Assembly: GCF_900119165.1 (NCBI RefSeq)
Contig: NZ_FPJG01000006.1
Span: 2,728,001 to 2,792,000, forward strand
DNA length: 64,000 nucleotides
Source: Amycolatopsis australiensis
GTDB taxonomy: Bacteria; Actinomycetota; Actinomycetes; Mycobacteriales; Pseudonocardiaceae
Reading direction: 5' to 3'
Shown: in pieces, positions 49,791 to 59,445 of the stretch
How positions within the stretch are numbered: the stretch's first letter is position 1
Layout: every line of letters begins with the position of its first letter
Made by a program: the position numbers and the translations under genes
Notes under the pieces: generated by a model
The model's input: only the letters and a program-made list of their open reading frames with translations
Database searches by the model: none
Told to the model about the DNA's origin: nothing

Positions 49791-51557
49791 ATGAGGCGTT
49801 CCCGACTCCCCGCCATCCTCGCCGCCCTGGTGCTGGCCTTCTCCGGTCTTCTCGCCGGGCAGGCCGCCGCCGCCAACCTTCTCGCCAATCCCGGCTTCGA
49901 AACCGGCTCGCTCTCCGGGTGGACCTGCTCGAACGCCGCCGCCGTCGCCACTCCCGTGCACTCCGGTGGCTACGCCCTCGCCGGTACGCCCGTCGGTTCC
50001 GACTACGCCCAGTGCTCGCAGACCGTGTCCGTTCAGCCGAACACCACCTACACCGTCTCCGCCTGGGTGCGCGGGAACCCCGTCTACCTCGGCGTCACCG
50101 GTGGCCCCTCCACCTGGTCCGGCAACTCCGGTGCCTACAACCAGCTCAGCCTCACCTTCACCACCGGCACCCAGACCTCCGCCCAGCTCTACCTCCACGG
50201 CTGGTACGGCGCCGGCACCTACTACGCCGACGACGTCGTCCTCGACGGGCCGGGTGGCAGCACTCCCGGCACGCCCGGTGCGCCCGGCACGCCGCAGGTC
50301 GGCGGTGTCACGGCGAACTCCATCGCCCTGAGCTGGGGTGCGAGCGCCGGGACCGTCACCGGGTACCGCGTCTACGAAGGCGCCACCGCGGTCGCGACCG
50401 TCACCGGGACGACTGCCACCGTCAGCGGGCTCGCCGCCTGCACCACCCACAGCTACGCCGTCGCCGCCTACAACAGTGCCGGGGAGTCGCCGCGCAGCGC
50501 CGTCGCCACCGCGACCACCGCCGGCTGCGTCGACACCGGCCTGCCCAAGCACGCGCTCATCGGCTACCTGCACGCCAGCTTCGCCAACGGCTCCGGCTAC
50601 GTCCGGATGGCCGACGTCCCCGCCGCCTGGGACATCATCGACCTCGCCTTCGGCGAACCCACCTCCGTCACCTCCGGCGACATCCGCTTCACCCGGTGCC
50701 CGGTCACCGAATGCCCGAACGTCGAAAGCGACGCCGACTTCGTCGCCGCCATCAAGGCCAAGCAGGCGCAGGGCAAGAAGGTCCTCATCTCCATCGGCGG
50801 CCAGAACGGCCAGGTCCAGCTGACCACGACCGCCGCGCGCGACAAGTTCGTCAGCTCCGTCTCCGCGATCATCGACAAGTACGGCCTCGACGGCCTCGAC
50901 GTCGACTTCGAGGGTCACTCGCTGTCGCTGAACCCCGGCGACACCGACTTCCGCAACCCGACCACGCCGGTGATCGTCAACCTGATCTCCGCGCTGAAGT
51001 CGCTCAAGGCCCGCTACGGCTCCGGGTTCGTGCTCACCATGGCGCCGGAGACGTTCTTCGTGCAGGTCGGCTACCAGTTCTACGGCGGCTCGGGCGCCGG
51101 CGACGCGCGGACCGGCGCGTACCTGCCGGTGATCCACGCGCTGCGGGACGCGCTGACCGTCCTGCACGTCCAGGACTACAACTCCGGCCCGGTCACCGGC
51201 CTCGACAACCAGTACCACACCATGGGCGGCGCCGACTTCCACATCGCCATGACCGACATGCTCAAGGCCGGCTTCACCGTCGCGAACACCGGCCAGTTCT
51301 TCCCGGGCCTGCGACCGGAGCAGATCGCCATCGGCCTGCCCGCCGCGGTCAGCGCGGGCAACGGCTACACGTCGCCGTCCGACGTCCAGGCCGCGGTGAA
51401 CTGCCTGGTCGAGGGCAGCGGCTGCGGGAGCTACACCCTGCGCGGCGGCACGTCTCCGTCGCTGCGCGGGCTGATGACGTGGTCGATCAACTGGGACAAG
51501 TACTACGGCTGGGAGTTCCAGAACAGCCACGAGCCGTTCCTGAACTCGCTGCCGTGA
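49791..51557 (+). CDS. Secreted GH18 chitinase with N-terminal carbohydrate-binding and FnIII domains
   Basis: A 588-residue exported enzyme. Signal: LPAILAALVLAFSGLLAGQAAAAN. Residues ~28-160: a CBM4/9-like domain (LLANPGFETGSLSGWTCS, YTVSAWVRGNPVYLGVTGG, ADDVVLDGP). Residues ~165-245: a FnIII domain (TANSIALSWGASAGTVTGYRVYEG). Residues ~255-588: GH18 barrel with SIGGQNGQ and the catalytic DGLDVDFE, Glu374 as acid/base; DYNSGPV and MTWSINWDKYYG follow. GGAGG lies five bases before ATG 49791. It hydrolyses chitin outside the cell and its promoter has two DasR-like sites, so GlcNAc-dependent induction is expected. Confidence 0.93.
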   Translation: MRRSRLPAILAALVLAFSGLLAGQAAAANLLANPGFETGSLSGWTCSNAAAVATPVHSGGYALAGTPVGSDYAQCSQTVSVQPNTTYTVSAWVRGNPVYLGVTGGPSTWSGNSGAYNQLSLTFTTGTQTSAQLYLHGWYGAGTYYADDVVLDGPGGSTPGTPGAPGTPQVGGVTANSIALSWGASAGTVTGYRVYEGATAVATVTGTTATVSGLAACTTHSYAVAAYNSAGESPRSAVATATTAGCVDTGLPKHALIGYLHASFANGSGYVRMADVPAAWDIIDLAFGEPTSVTSGDIRFTRCPVTECPNVESDADFVAAIKAKQAQGKKVLISIGGQNGQVQLTTTAARDKFVSSVSAIIDKYGLDGLDVDFEGHSLSLNPGDTDFRNPTTPVIVNLISALKSLKARYGSGFVLTMAPETFFVQVGYQFYGGSGAGDARTGAYLPVIHALRDALTVLHVQDYNSGPVTGLDNQYHTMGGADFHIAMTDMLKAGFTVANTGQFFPGLRPEQIAIGLPAAVSAGNGYTSPSDVQAAVNCLVEGSGCGSYTLRGGTSPSLRGLMTWSINWDKYYGWEFQNSHEPFLNSLP

Positions 51558-51602
51558 CCGCTGCGGTGTGCCCCGCCGCGAACCGTGGGGCACACTGCGG
51601 AA

Positions 51603-52358
51603 ATGGCGAAGCCGGCGCAGGGAGAGTCCGTCCTTTCGCGCGTCGTCCGCATCTTCGAGACCTTCGGCCCGGACACCCCGGCGCTGCGGGTCACCGACAT
51701 CGCGCGGCGCGCGGACCTGCACGTCGCGACGGCGTCGCGGCTGGTCGACGAGCTCGTCTCGCACGGCTGGCTGCGCCGCGACCCCGATCGGAGGATCCGC
51801 GTGGGTGTCCGCCTGTGGGAACTCGCGTCGCGCGCTTCGCCGACGCTCAGCCTGCGCGACGCGGCGATGCCGTTCATGGAGGACCTGCACGCCGTCGTCG
51901 GGCACCACACCCAGCTCGCGGTGCTGGAGGACCGCGAGGTGCTGTTCGTCGAGCGGCTCTCGGCGCCGGGCGCGGTCGTCAACGTGACGCGCGTGGCCGG
52001 GCGGCTGCCGCTGCACGCGTCGTCGTCCGGGCTGGTGCTGCTCGCGCACGCGCCCGCCGAGCTGCAGGAACAGGTGCTGGCGGGCCCGCTCGAGCCCTTC
52101 CGCCGGACGACGCTGACCGAGCCCGCCCGGCTGCGGCGGTTCCTCGCCGACGTCCGGCGCGACGGCTACGCGTTCTGCGCCGGGTTCATCGACGAGGAGA
52201 CCGCCGGGATCGCCGTGCCGCTGCGGGGCCGCTCCGGCGACGTCGTCGCGGCCCTGTCGGTGATCGTGCCCAACGACCGCAACGCGCGGATGCAGATCCC
52301 GGCCCTGCGCGCCGCCGCGCGCGGCATCTCGCGGGCCATGGGGTATTCCTCTCGCTGA
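51603..52358 (+). CDS. IclR-family regulator, likely of pobA
   Basis: A 251-residue regulator. N-terminal winged helix: SVLSRVVRIFETFGPDTPALRVTDIARRADLHVATASRLVDELVSHGWLRR. C-terminal IclR effector domain: LRDAAMPFMEDLHAVVGHHTQLAVLEDREVLFVERL, HASSSGLVLLAHAP, and DRNARMQIPALRAAARGISRAMG. ATG 51603 is used; GTG 51585 would add six residues. It lies 71 bp upstream of pobA on the same strand. PobR-type IclR proteins activate 4-hydroxybenzoate oxidation genes in several bacteria, so 4-hydroxybenzoate is a plausible effector (inference). Confidence 0.85.
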   Translation: MAKPAQGESVLSRVVRIFETFGPDTPALRVTDIARRADLHVATASRLVDELVSHGWLRRDPDRRIRVGVRLWELASRASPTLSLRDAAMPFMEDLHAVVGHHTQLAVLEDREVLFVERLSAPGAVVNVTRVAGRLPLHASSSGLVLLAHAPAELQEQVLAGPLEPFRRTTLTEPARLRRFLADVRRDGYAFCAGFIDEETAGIAVPLRGRSGDVVAALSVIVPNDRNARMQIPALRAAARGISRAMGYSSR

Positions 52359-52429
52359 ATGAGAATGCCGTGGTGGTGCCGGGCCGGCCGGGGGATGCTG
52401 GGGCTCCCTCGCCTGAAAGGACGTTTTCC

Positions 52430-53581
52430 GTGCGCACCCAGGTCGTCATCGTCGGCGCCGGCCCGGCCGGGCTGCTGCTGTCCCACCTGCTCGGCCTCGA
52501 AGGCATCGACTCGGTGCTGCTCGAACGCCAGACCGCCGAGTACGTCCAGGCGCGCATCCGCGCGGGGATCCTCGAAGCCGGCACGGTCGAGCTGCTGCGG
52601 CAGACCGGCCTCGGCGAGCGGCTCGACGTCGAGGGCATGGAACACCGCGGGATCTACCTGCAATGGCCGGGAAACCGGCACCACATCGACTTCACCGGCC
52701 TGATCGGACGGTCGGTGACCGTCTACGGCCAGACCGAGGTGACCAAGGACCTGATGGCCGCCCGCGAAAAAGCCGGCCGCCCGGCGTACTACTCGGCGGC
52801 GGACGTCACCCTGCACGACGTGGCCGGAAAGCCGTACGTGACCTTTGTGGACAGTGACGGCGCGGCGCGGCGGATCGACGCCGACGTCGTCGTCGGCTGC
52901 GACGGGTTCCACGGGCCGAGCCGGTCGTCCATCCCCTCCCCGCAGGTCTGGGAACGCACGTACCCGTTCGCGTGGCTGGGCGTCCTGGCCGACGTCGCGC
53001 CTTCGACCGACGAGCTGATCTACGCCTGGCACCCGGACGGCTTCGCCATGCACAGCATGCGCTCGCCGCGGGTGAGCCGGTTCTACCTGCAGGTCGCGCC
53101 GGACGAGGACATCGCCCAGTGGAGCGACGACCGGATCTGGACGGCGCTGGCCACCCGGCTGGGCGTCGACGGGTGGACGCTGCAGACCGGCACGATCACG
53201 GAGAAGAGCGTGCTGCCGATGCGCAGCTTCGTCTCGACGCCGATGCGGCACGGCAACCTCTACCTGGCGGGCGACGCCGCGCACATCGTGCCGCCGACCG
53301 GGGCGAAGGGCCTGAACCTGGCGGTGGCGGACGTTTCGCTGCTGGCCGCGGCGTTGACGGCGTCGCTGCGCGGGAACGGCGAACTCGCCGACGCGTACTC
53401 GGAGACGGCGCTGCGCCGCGTCTGGCGGTGCACGCACTTCTCGTGGTGGATGACGTCGATGCTGCACCGCCACGGCGACGACTTCGACGCCCAGCTGCAG
53501 CTCTCGCAGCTGCGTCGCACGGTCAGCTCGCTGCCGGCGATGACCGAGCTGGCGGACAACTACGCGGGCCTGCCCCTCTAG
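52430..53581 (+). CDS. pobA: 4-hydroxybenzoate 3-monooxygenase
   Basis: A 383-residue FAD-dependent hydroxylase, length typical of PobA. FAD/NADPH motifs: VVIVGAGPAGLLLSHLL (GxGxxG), VVVGCDGFHGPSR (DG motif), and LAGDAAHIVPPTGAKGLNLAVADV (GD motif with the PPTGAKG loop of PHBH). RIRAGILEAGTVELLRQTGLGERL and HHIDFTGL near the substrate site also fit. It converts 4-hydroxybenzoate to protocatechuate in the cytoplasm. GTG 52430 has GAAAGGA at a spacing of eight. The stop shares CTAG with the convergent histidine kinase. No pca ring-cleavage genes lie nearby. Confidence 0.93.
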   Translation: MRTQVVIVGAGPAGLLLSHLLGLEGIDSVLLERQTAEYVQARIRAGILEAGTVELLRQTGLGERLDVEGMEHRGIYLQWPGNRHHIDFTGLIGRSVTVYGQTEVTKDLMAAREKAGRPAYYSAADVTLHDVAGKPYVTFVDSDGAARRIDADVVVGCDGFHGPSRSSIPSPQVWERTYPFAWLGVLADVAPSTDELIYAWHPDGFAMHSMRSPRVSRFYLQVAPDEDIAQWSDDRIWTALATRLGVDGWTLQTGTITEKSVLPMRSFVSTPMRHGNLYLAGDAAHIVPPTGAKGLNLAVADVSLLAAALTASLRGNGELADAYSETALRRVWRCTHFSWWMTSMLHRHGDDFDAQLQLSQLRRTVSSLPAMTELADNYAGLPL

Positions 53582-55323
53582 GCCTTCGGCAGCCGGACGG
53601 TGAACGTCGACCCGGCGTCCACTTCGGACTCCGCGGTCACGGTTCCGCCGTGGGCCTGCACGAGGTGGCGGACGATGGCGAGGCCGAGGCCGCTGCCGCC
53701 GGTCTGGCGGCTGCGCGACTTTTCGGCCCGCCAGAACCGGTCGAACACGTGCGGCAGGTCCTCGGCCGCGATCCCGGAGCCGGTGTCGGCGACGGCGAGC
53801 GTCACCGCGTCCGGGGCGGACTCGACGCGGACCGTCACGCGGCCGCCCGCCGGGGTGTGCCGGATCGCGTTCGCCACCAGGTTGCCGACGATCTGCCGCA
53901 GCCGCACCGGATCGGCGTCCAAAGTGGATTCGCCTGCTGCCTCGACGGTGAGCGTGACGCCGGCCGCGGTGGCCCGGTCGGCGTGCGCGGCGGCCACGTG
54001 GCCGGCCAGCTCGGCGGCGTCCACCGGCTCCGGGTGCAGGCGCAGCTGCCCGGCGTCGGCGGCGGCGAGGTCCTGCAGGTCGTCGACGATGTGCTGCAGC
54101 AGCACGGTCTCTTCGAGCAGCGACGCGGTGAGCGCCCGGTCGAACGGCAGGTGCCCGTCCTCGGCGGCCTCCAGCCTGCCGCGGATGACGTTGAGCGGGT
54201 TGCGCAGCTCGTGGGCGATGTCGCCGACCATCGCCTTGCGCTGCTCCTCGATGCGCTCGCGGCGCGCGGTGAGGTCGTTGAACGCCGCGGCGAGGTAGCC
54301 GACCTCGTCGCGGGACTTCACCGGCGCCGGCCGGTCCTCCTTCGCCGCCTCGGTCAGCGCCCGCAGCGGACGTGCCAGGCGCCGGGCGACCAGCACCGTG
54401 ATCGCCGCGGCCAGCACGAGCACGCCCCCGGTCACCGCGAGGATCCGCGCGAGGTTCGCCCGCGACAGCGTGAACGTCGGCAGCTGCGACCCGCCCGGGC
54501 CGAGGGTGAACAGCAACGCCGGCGGCGCGACGTACGGCTTCAGCTGCTCCCGGCGGGCGGAGTCGACGCACGCGCGGCTGGGGCCCTGGTCGGCGGCGCC
54601 GACCGCGTCGAAGTCCAGGCCCAGCGTCACCTCGCCCGCGCCCTGGGCGCGGAGGCAGGCGTTGACGGCTTCGTCGAGGCGGTCGAGCGCGGCCTGCTCG
54701 GTCGGCGTCGGCACGGCCAGCTCGTAGATCCCGCACTTGACCGCGAAGTAGCGGGCGGCGATCGGGTCGAGCCCGGTCACCTGGGGCCGCCCGCTCGGCG
54801 CGTCCCGCACCTGGCTGGGAAAGCCGAACGACGTGAGGCAGGCGGCCGCCTTGGCGGCCAGCGCGCCGAGTTCGGCGTGCTCCGGGCCGGGCAGCCGGAA
54901 CGGTCCCGTCGCGCGCGGGTCGATGCCGCTGGTCCCCGCCTGGGGCAGCAGCACCGGGTCGACGTGCAGCGGGTCGACCGACGCGGTCGCCTTCACCGGC
55001 AGGGTGACCGGCGCGCCGCCGGAGTCGCCGAGGACGTGGCGGTCGAGCGTGGTGAGCACGATCCGGCGGCCGGTCTGCTCCGACAGCGTCCGGAGTTTCG
55101 CGCCGACCTGGTCCCACGTGTGGTTGACGGCCGCGAAGCCGATCAGCTCCGTGTAGATGGTGGCGTCGCCGGAGAGCGCCTGGCCCTGTTCCTGCTGGAT
55201 CGCGCGGGTGGTGGTCTGCACGGCGAGCCACGCGGTCGCGGCGATGGAGCCCAGCGCGATCAGCAGGGAGACGGCGGTGAGCCGGACGACGAGGCTGCGC
55301 CGCCGCGGGAAGCTACGTGTCAT
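53578..55323 (-). CDS. Two-component sensor histidine kinase
   Basis: A 581-residue membrane kinase. TM1 (LTAVSLLIALGSIAATAWLAV), a ~250-residue extracytoplasmic domain with two cysteine pairs (AACLTSF/VKCGIYEL and ACLRAQ/RACVDSA), TM2 (ILAVTGGVLVLAAAITVLVARR), HAMP (RPLRALTEAAKEDRPAPVKSRDEVGYL), HisKA with His371 in GDIAHELRNPLNVIRG, and the ATPase domain (N-box NLVANAIRHTP, DTGSGIAAEDLPHVFDRF, GSGLGLAIV). The extracellular part is unusually large and Cys-containing, fitting an envelope or redox signal. Its start lies 11 bp within the end of the regulator gene (operon). Ligand unknown. Confidence 0.92.
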   Translation of the reverse strand: MTRSFPRRRSLVVRLTAVSLLIALGSIAATAWLAVQTTTRAIQQEQGQALSGDATIYTELIGFAAVNHTWDQVGAKLRTLSEQTGRRIVLTTLDRHVLGDSGGAPVTLPVKATASVDPLHVDPVLLPQAGTSGIDPRATGPFRLPGPEHAELGALAAKAAACLTSFGFPSQVRDAPSGRPQVTGLDPIAARYFAVKCGIYELAVPTPTEQAALDRLDEAVNACLRAQGAGEVTLGLDFDAVGAADQGPSRACVDSARREQLKPYVAPPALLFTLGPGGSQLPTFTLSRANLARILAVTGGVLVLAAAITVLVARRLARPLRALTEAAKEDRPAPVKSRDEVGYLAAAFNDLTARRERIEEQRKAMVGDIAHELRNPLNVIRGRLEAAEDGHLPFDRALTASLLEETVLLQHIVDDLQDLAAADAGQLRLHPEPVDAAELAGHVAAAHADRATAAGVTLTVEAAGESTLDADPVRLRQIVGNLVANAIRHTPAGGRVTVRVESAPDAVTLAVADTGSGIAAEDLPHVFDRFWRAEKSRSRQTGGSGLGLAIVRHLVQAHGGTVTAESEVDAGSTFTVRLPKA

Positions 55324-56008
55324 TCTCGGCGGTCAGCTTGTACCCGACGCCGAACACGGTGCGCAGGTAGACGGGCTTCTGCGGGTCCGGCTCGAGCTTC
55401 TTGCGCAGGTTGAGCACGTGGACGTCGATGATCCGGGTGCTGACGAACCGGTCGTCGCCGCGGGTCAGCTCCAGCAGCTGCCGCCGGGTGAACACCCGGC
55501 CCGGCTGCCGGATCAGCGTCTCCAGCAGCTGGAACTCGCCCGGGGTCGTCTCGACCGCGCGGCCGCCGACGGAGACCTCGTGCCGCACCGGGTCGAGCCG
55601 CAGCGCGCCCGCCCGCAACGCCGGATCGGGCGGTTCCCGCCGGACGGCCGTGCGCCGCAGCAGCGTGCGGACGCGGGCCATCAGCTCGCGCGGGCTGTAC
55701 GGCTTGGTCAGGTAGTCGTCGGCCCCGAGGTCGAGGCCGAGCAGCAGGTCTTCCTCGGTGGCGCGGGCGGTGAGCATCAGCACGGCGACGTCGGACTCGC
55801 CGCGCAGGACACGGCAGACGTCGAGGCCGTCGACCTTCGGCATCATCACGTCGAGCACCAGCAGGTCGGGCCGCTCGCGGCGGGCCTCGTCGAGGGCCGC
55901 CCGGCCGTCCGGGGCCAGCACGACGGTGTGCCCTTCGCTCTCGAGGTAGAGGCGGAGGACCTCGGCCTGCTTCTCGTCGTCCTCGGCGACCAGCACACGT
56001 GCGCACAC
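55313..56008 (-). CDS. OmpR/PhoB-family response regulator
   Basis: A 231-residue regulator. Receiver: RVLVAEDDEKQAEVLRLYL, phospho-acceptor Asp in LLVLDVMMPKVDG, VLMLTARATEEDLL and Lys in DYLTKPYSPREL. C-terminal winged helix: ALRLDPVRHEVSVGGRAVETTPGEFQLLETLIRQPGRVFTRRQLLELTRGDD and STRIIDVHVLNLRKKLEPDP. GTG 56008 gives a compact receiver start; further upstream codons would add an unrelated basic stretch. It is the first gene of the pair with the kinase. Divergent GH92 mannosidase starts 155 bp away and may be a target. Confidence 0.9.
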   Translation of the reverse strand: MCARVLVAEDDEKQAEVLRLYLESEGHTVVLAPDGRAALDEARRERPDLLVLDVMMPKVDGLDVCRVLRGESDVAVLMLTARATEEDLLLGLDLGADDYLTKPYSPRELMARVRTLLRRTAVRREPPDPALRAGALRLDPVRHEVSVGGRAVETTPGEFQLLETLIRQPGRVFTRRQLLELTRGDDRFVSTRIIDVHVLNLRKKLEPDPQKPVYLRTVFGVGYKLTAENDT

Positions 56009-56163
56009 GGCGTCGAGGTTAGGCGTCCTGACGCGGTCGCGACCGCATCCTGACCGGATCTTCACACCTCTGGGCACGAGCCAGGTCTTTGTCAAAGTGT
56101 TGACCGCGGGCCCGGGCACGGGCAAAGGTCGGATGACGACGGCGGTGGTGATCGGAGGCGCAC

Positions 56164-59100
56164 GTGCGGGTCAGGTTCCTGGCGGCGGTGGTCGCGGTGG
56201 CGGTGATCGGGGCGCCCGCGGTCGTTTCGGCGGCGCCGACAACGTTGTCACCCCTGGTGGGCGACCCGGCGGCCTACGTCGACCCGCTGATCGGGACCGG
56301 CCGCGGCGGCAGCTCGGTCGGTGAGATCAACAACTTCCCCGGCCCCGCGGCGCCGTTCGGGATGATGCAGTTCTCGCCCGACACCCAGGGTGCGTACGCC
56401 GGCTACCAGTACCACTCGGACCAGATCCGAGGTTTCAGCCTCGACCACGCCTCGGTCGGCTGCACCGCCTTCGGCGACGTGCCGATCCTGCCGGTCACCG
56501 GCGACGTCGGCAGCGCGCCCTGGGACCGGACCGAGCACTTCGGCCACGACGGCGAACGGGCCGAGCCCGGCTACTACGCCGTGACGCTCGCCGACTCGGG
56601 CGTCCGGGCAGAGCTGACCGCGACGACCCGCACCGGGCTGGCCACCTTCGCCTACCCGGCGGGCTCGACGCCGCAGGTGCTGGTCAAGGGCGGCGCCAGC
56701 CTCGCCGGGAACTCCCGCGCCGACCTCAAGATCACCGGCGACCGCGAGGTCAGCGGCTCGGCGAGCACCGGCGGCTTCTGCGGCAAACCCAACAAGTACA
56801 CCGTCTACTACGCCATCACGTTCGACAAGCCGTTCACCGCGCACGGCACCTGGGACGGCTCGACGGTGAAGCCGGGCACCGACAGCGTCGACGCGCCGAA
56901 GGCGGGCGCCTACCTGACCTTCGACGGCGAAAGCGTGGTGCACGCGAAGGTATCGATGTCCTACGTCAGCGTCGACGGCGCGAAGGCCAACATGGCCGCG
57001 GAGGTGCCCGGCTGGGACTTCGGCGCCGTCCGGAAGGCCACCCGGGACCAGTGGGCCGGCGCGCTGGGCAAGATCCGCGTCGCGGGCCGCGACACCGCGC
57101 AGCTCAAGACGTTCTACACCGCGCTGTACCACTCCTTGATGCACCCGAACACCTTCGACGACGTGGACGGCCGGTACATCGGCTTCGACGACCGGGTCCG
57201 GACGCTCCCGGGTGGGCACCACCAGTACGCGAACTTCTCCGACTGGGACACCTACCGCTCGCTCGCGCCGTTGCACGCCATGCTCTTCCCGAAGGAAGCC
57301 AGCGACATGGCGCAGTCGCTGACGAACGACGCCGTGCAGGGCGGCTGGTGGCCGCGCTGGCCGATGGCGAACGACTACACCGGCCAGATGACCGGCGACA
57401 GCTCGGTGGCGCTGATCTCGAACCTGTACGCCTTCGGCGCCCGCGACTTCGACGTCAAGACCGCGCTGAAGTACCTGGTCAAGGGCGCGACTTCGGTGGA
57501 CACCACGCCAGGCGCGTACCAGGAACGCCGGGGCATCGCCGACTACGTCGCCCGGGGGTACCTGCCGAACAACGACGCCTCGCGCGGCGACCACGCCCGT
57601 GTCGGCGCGTCGATCACCTTGGAATGGGCGATCGACGACTTCACCATCGCGCAGTTCGCGCAGGGCATCGGCGACCGTGACGTCGCCCGGGAGTTCACGA
57701 AACGCGGCCAGAACTGGCAGAACCTCTTCAACCCGCGGACCGGGTACATCCAGCCGCGCGGGCAGGACGGCCGCTTCCCGGACGGCCCGGCGTACGTGCC
57801 GCCGCCGCCCGGCAAGTTCGGCCAGGACGGCTTCGACGAGGGCAACGCCGCGCAGTACACGTGGCTGGTGCCGCAGGACCCGGCCGGCCTGGTGACGGCG
57901 ATGGGCGGGCCGGCCGCGGCGGCGTCCCGGCTGGACACGTTCTTCCGGAAGCTCAACGTCGGCCCGAACGAGCCGTACATGTGGGCGGGCAACGAGCCCG
58001 ACTTCGGGGTTCCGTGGCTGTACAACCACGTCGGGCAGCCGTGGAAGACCCAGCAGGTGGTCCGCGAGATCGCGACGACGCTGTTCAGCGCGACCCCGGA
58101 CGGCGAGCCGGGCAACGACGACCTCGGCGCGCAGTCGTCGTGGTACGTCTGGGCCGCGCTGGGCATCTACCCGGCGACGCCGGGCACGCCGGACCTGGTC
58201 GTGCACAGCCCGCTGTTCGAACGCGCCGTGCTCGCCCTGCCGAACGGCCGCACGCTCGACGTCCGCGCGCCCCAGGCACCCGCGACGTACGTCCACGACC
58301 TGCGGCTGAACGGGCACGACTGGGACCGGACGTCCCTGCCCGCGGACATCGCGCGCGACGGCGGGCGGCTGGACTTCACGCTCGTGTCCACTCCGGACAA
58401 GCGATGGGCGGCGGACAGCGCGCCACCGTCCTATCGCGACAATGAACGGCCGTTCCTGGCCGCGGCGGCCAACCAGGTCGTCGCCCGGCCCGGCGGCACG
58501 GGCGAGTTCACGGTCGGTGCGCAGCGGCTCGGCGGCCACGACCGGGTGCTGGAGGTGAGCACGCAGCCGCCGGCCGGGATCACGGTGACCGGCCCGCGGC
58601 AGCTCCGGCTCGACGACCGCACCGGCGGCGGGACGGCGCAGCTGAGCGTGGCGGTGGCCGCCGGGACCCCCGAGGGCTACTACCAGGTGCCGGTGACCGT
58701 CCGCGGCGGCGGGACGTCGGTGCCCGGCTCGGTGATCGTGCTGGTCGCGCCGGAGAACGGGCTCGCCGCGGCGTATTCGGACGTCGGCATCTCCGACGAC
58801 GGCGACGCCGGTTCGGCGGACATCGACGGCGCCGGCAACAGCCTCTCGCGGCAGGCACTGGCCGCGGCCGGGCTGACCGGCGGGCAGCAGGCCGGGGCCG
58901 CCGGGACGACGTTCACCTGGCCGGCGGCGCCCGCCGGACGCCCGGACAACGTCGTCCCGGCCGGGCAGACGATCCGGCTGAACCCGGCGACGCGCCTGTC
59001 GTTCGTCGGCACGGCCACCAACGGCGACCACCGCGCCACCGCGACGGTGACCTTCACCGACGGCACCACCGGCCAGGCGGACCTGTCGTTCGGCGACTGG

Positions 59101-59304
59101 GTCTACCCGGGCGGCGGCACGGACCCGGTGTTCGGCAACACGCTGGTCGCGCGCACCGGCCACCGCAACCAGCCGGGCGGCCCGGGCGGTGGGGCGTCGA
59201 TCTTCGCGACGACGCCGTTCGAGGCCCCGGCCGGGAAGGTCATCGCGTCGGTGACCCTGCCGTCCGCCCCCGACCTGCACGTGTTCGCCATCGGCCTGGC
59301 ATGA
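56164..59304 (+). CDS. Secreted GH92 alpha-mannosidase with C-terminal NPCBM-like/alpha-galactosidase-type domain
   Basis: A 1046-residue exported glycosidase. Signal: VRFLAAVVAVAVIGAPAVVSAAP. GH92 core (about 35-760): VDPLIGTGRGGSSVGEINNFPGPAAPFGMMQFSPDT, IRGFSLDHASVGCTAFGDVPILP, FYTALYHSLMHPNTFDDVDGRYIGFD, NFSDWDTYRSLAPLHAMLFP, PNEPYMWAGNEPDFGVPWLYN and DDLGAQSSWYVWAALGIYP. A C-terminal ~250-residue part (LSVAVAAGTPEGYYQVPVTVRGGG, GDWVYPGG) is beta-rich. GH92 enzymes are Ca-dependent exo-alpha-mannosidases acting on mannans and N-glycans. GTG 56164 has GGAGG upstream. It is followed by palindrome copy B. Confidence 0.93.
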   Translation: MRVRFLAAVVAVAVIGAPAVVSAAPTTLSPLVGDPAAYVDPLIGTGRGGSSVGEINNFPGPAAPFGMMQFSPDTQGAYAGYQYHSDQIRGFSLDHASVGCTAFGDVPILPVTGDVGSAPWDRTEHFGHDGERAEPGYYAVTLADSGVRAELTATTRTGLATFAYPAGSTPQVLVKGGASLAGNSRADLKITGDREVSGSASTGGFCGKPNKYTVYYAITFDKPFTAHGTWDGSTVKPGTDSVDAPKAGAYLTFDGESVVHAKVSMSYVSVDGAKANMAAEVPGWDFGAVRKATRDQWAGALGKIRVAGRDTAQLKTFYTALYHSLMHPNTFDDVDGRYIGFDDRVRTLPGGHHQYANFSDWDTYRSLAPLHAMLFPKEASDMAQSLTNDAVQGGWWPRWPMANDYTGQMTGDSSVALISNLYAFGARDFDVKTALKYLVKGATSVDTTPGAYQERRGIADYVARGYLPNNDASRGDHARVGASITLEWAIDDFTIAQFAQGIGDRDVAREFTKRGQNWQNLFNPRTGYIQPRGQDGRFPDGPAYVPPPPGKFGQDGFDEGNAAQYTWLVPQDPAGLVTAMGGPAAAASRLDTFFRKLNVGPNEPYMWAGNEPDFGVPWLYNHVGQPWKTQQVVREIATTLFSATPDGEPGNDDLGAQSSWYVWAALGIYPATPGTPDLVVHSPLFERAVLALPNGRTLDVRAPQAPATYVHDLRLNGHDWDRTSLPADIARDGGRLDFTLVSTPDKRWAADSAPPSYRDNERPFLAAAANQVVARPGGTGEFTVGAQRLGGHDRVLEVSTQPPAGITVTGPRQLRLDDRTGGGTAQLSVAVAAGTPEGYYQVPVTVRGGGTSVPGSVIVLVAPENGLAAAYSDVGISDDGDAGSADIDGAGNSLSRQALAAAGLTGGQQAGAAGTTFTWPAAPAGRPDNVVPAGQTIRLNPATRLSFVGTATNGDHRATATVTFTDGTTGQADLSFGDWVYPGGGTDPVFGNTLVARTGHRNQPGGPGGGASIFATTPFEAPAGKVIASVTLPSAPDLHVFAIGLA

Positions 59305-59305
59305 G

Positions 59306-59355
59306 CGGTCGTGAGTGAGAAACGGGGTTCCAACCCTGTTTCTCACTCACGACCG
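59306..59355. terminator. 24-bp near-perfect palindrome (dispersed repeat copy B)
   Basis: Arms 59306-59329 and 59332-59355 pair with one mismatch around CC; the core GTGAGTGAGAAAC matches copy A at 39374-39386. It lies directly after the mannosidase stop. A further hairpin GGATCGCG/CGCGATCC lies at 59367-59387. Confidence 0.85.
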
Positions 59356-59445
59356 GCATAACGCTTGGATCGCGATTCCCGCGATCCGGTGCGCTTTCCG
59401 GCGGCCGCCCGATTCGTGAAGGCGGACACGGAAGAAGTGATTCCC

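Noticed and set aside
56248..59346. 1032-residue minus-strand frame opposite the mannosidase
   Set aside because: A shadow of a GC-rich gene: the GH92 motifs are on the plus strand, and the minus-strand reading is rich in Arg/Val/Gly without domains.
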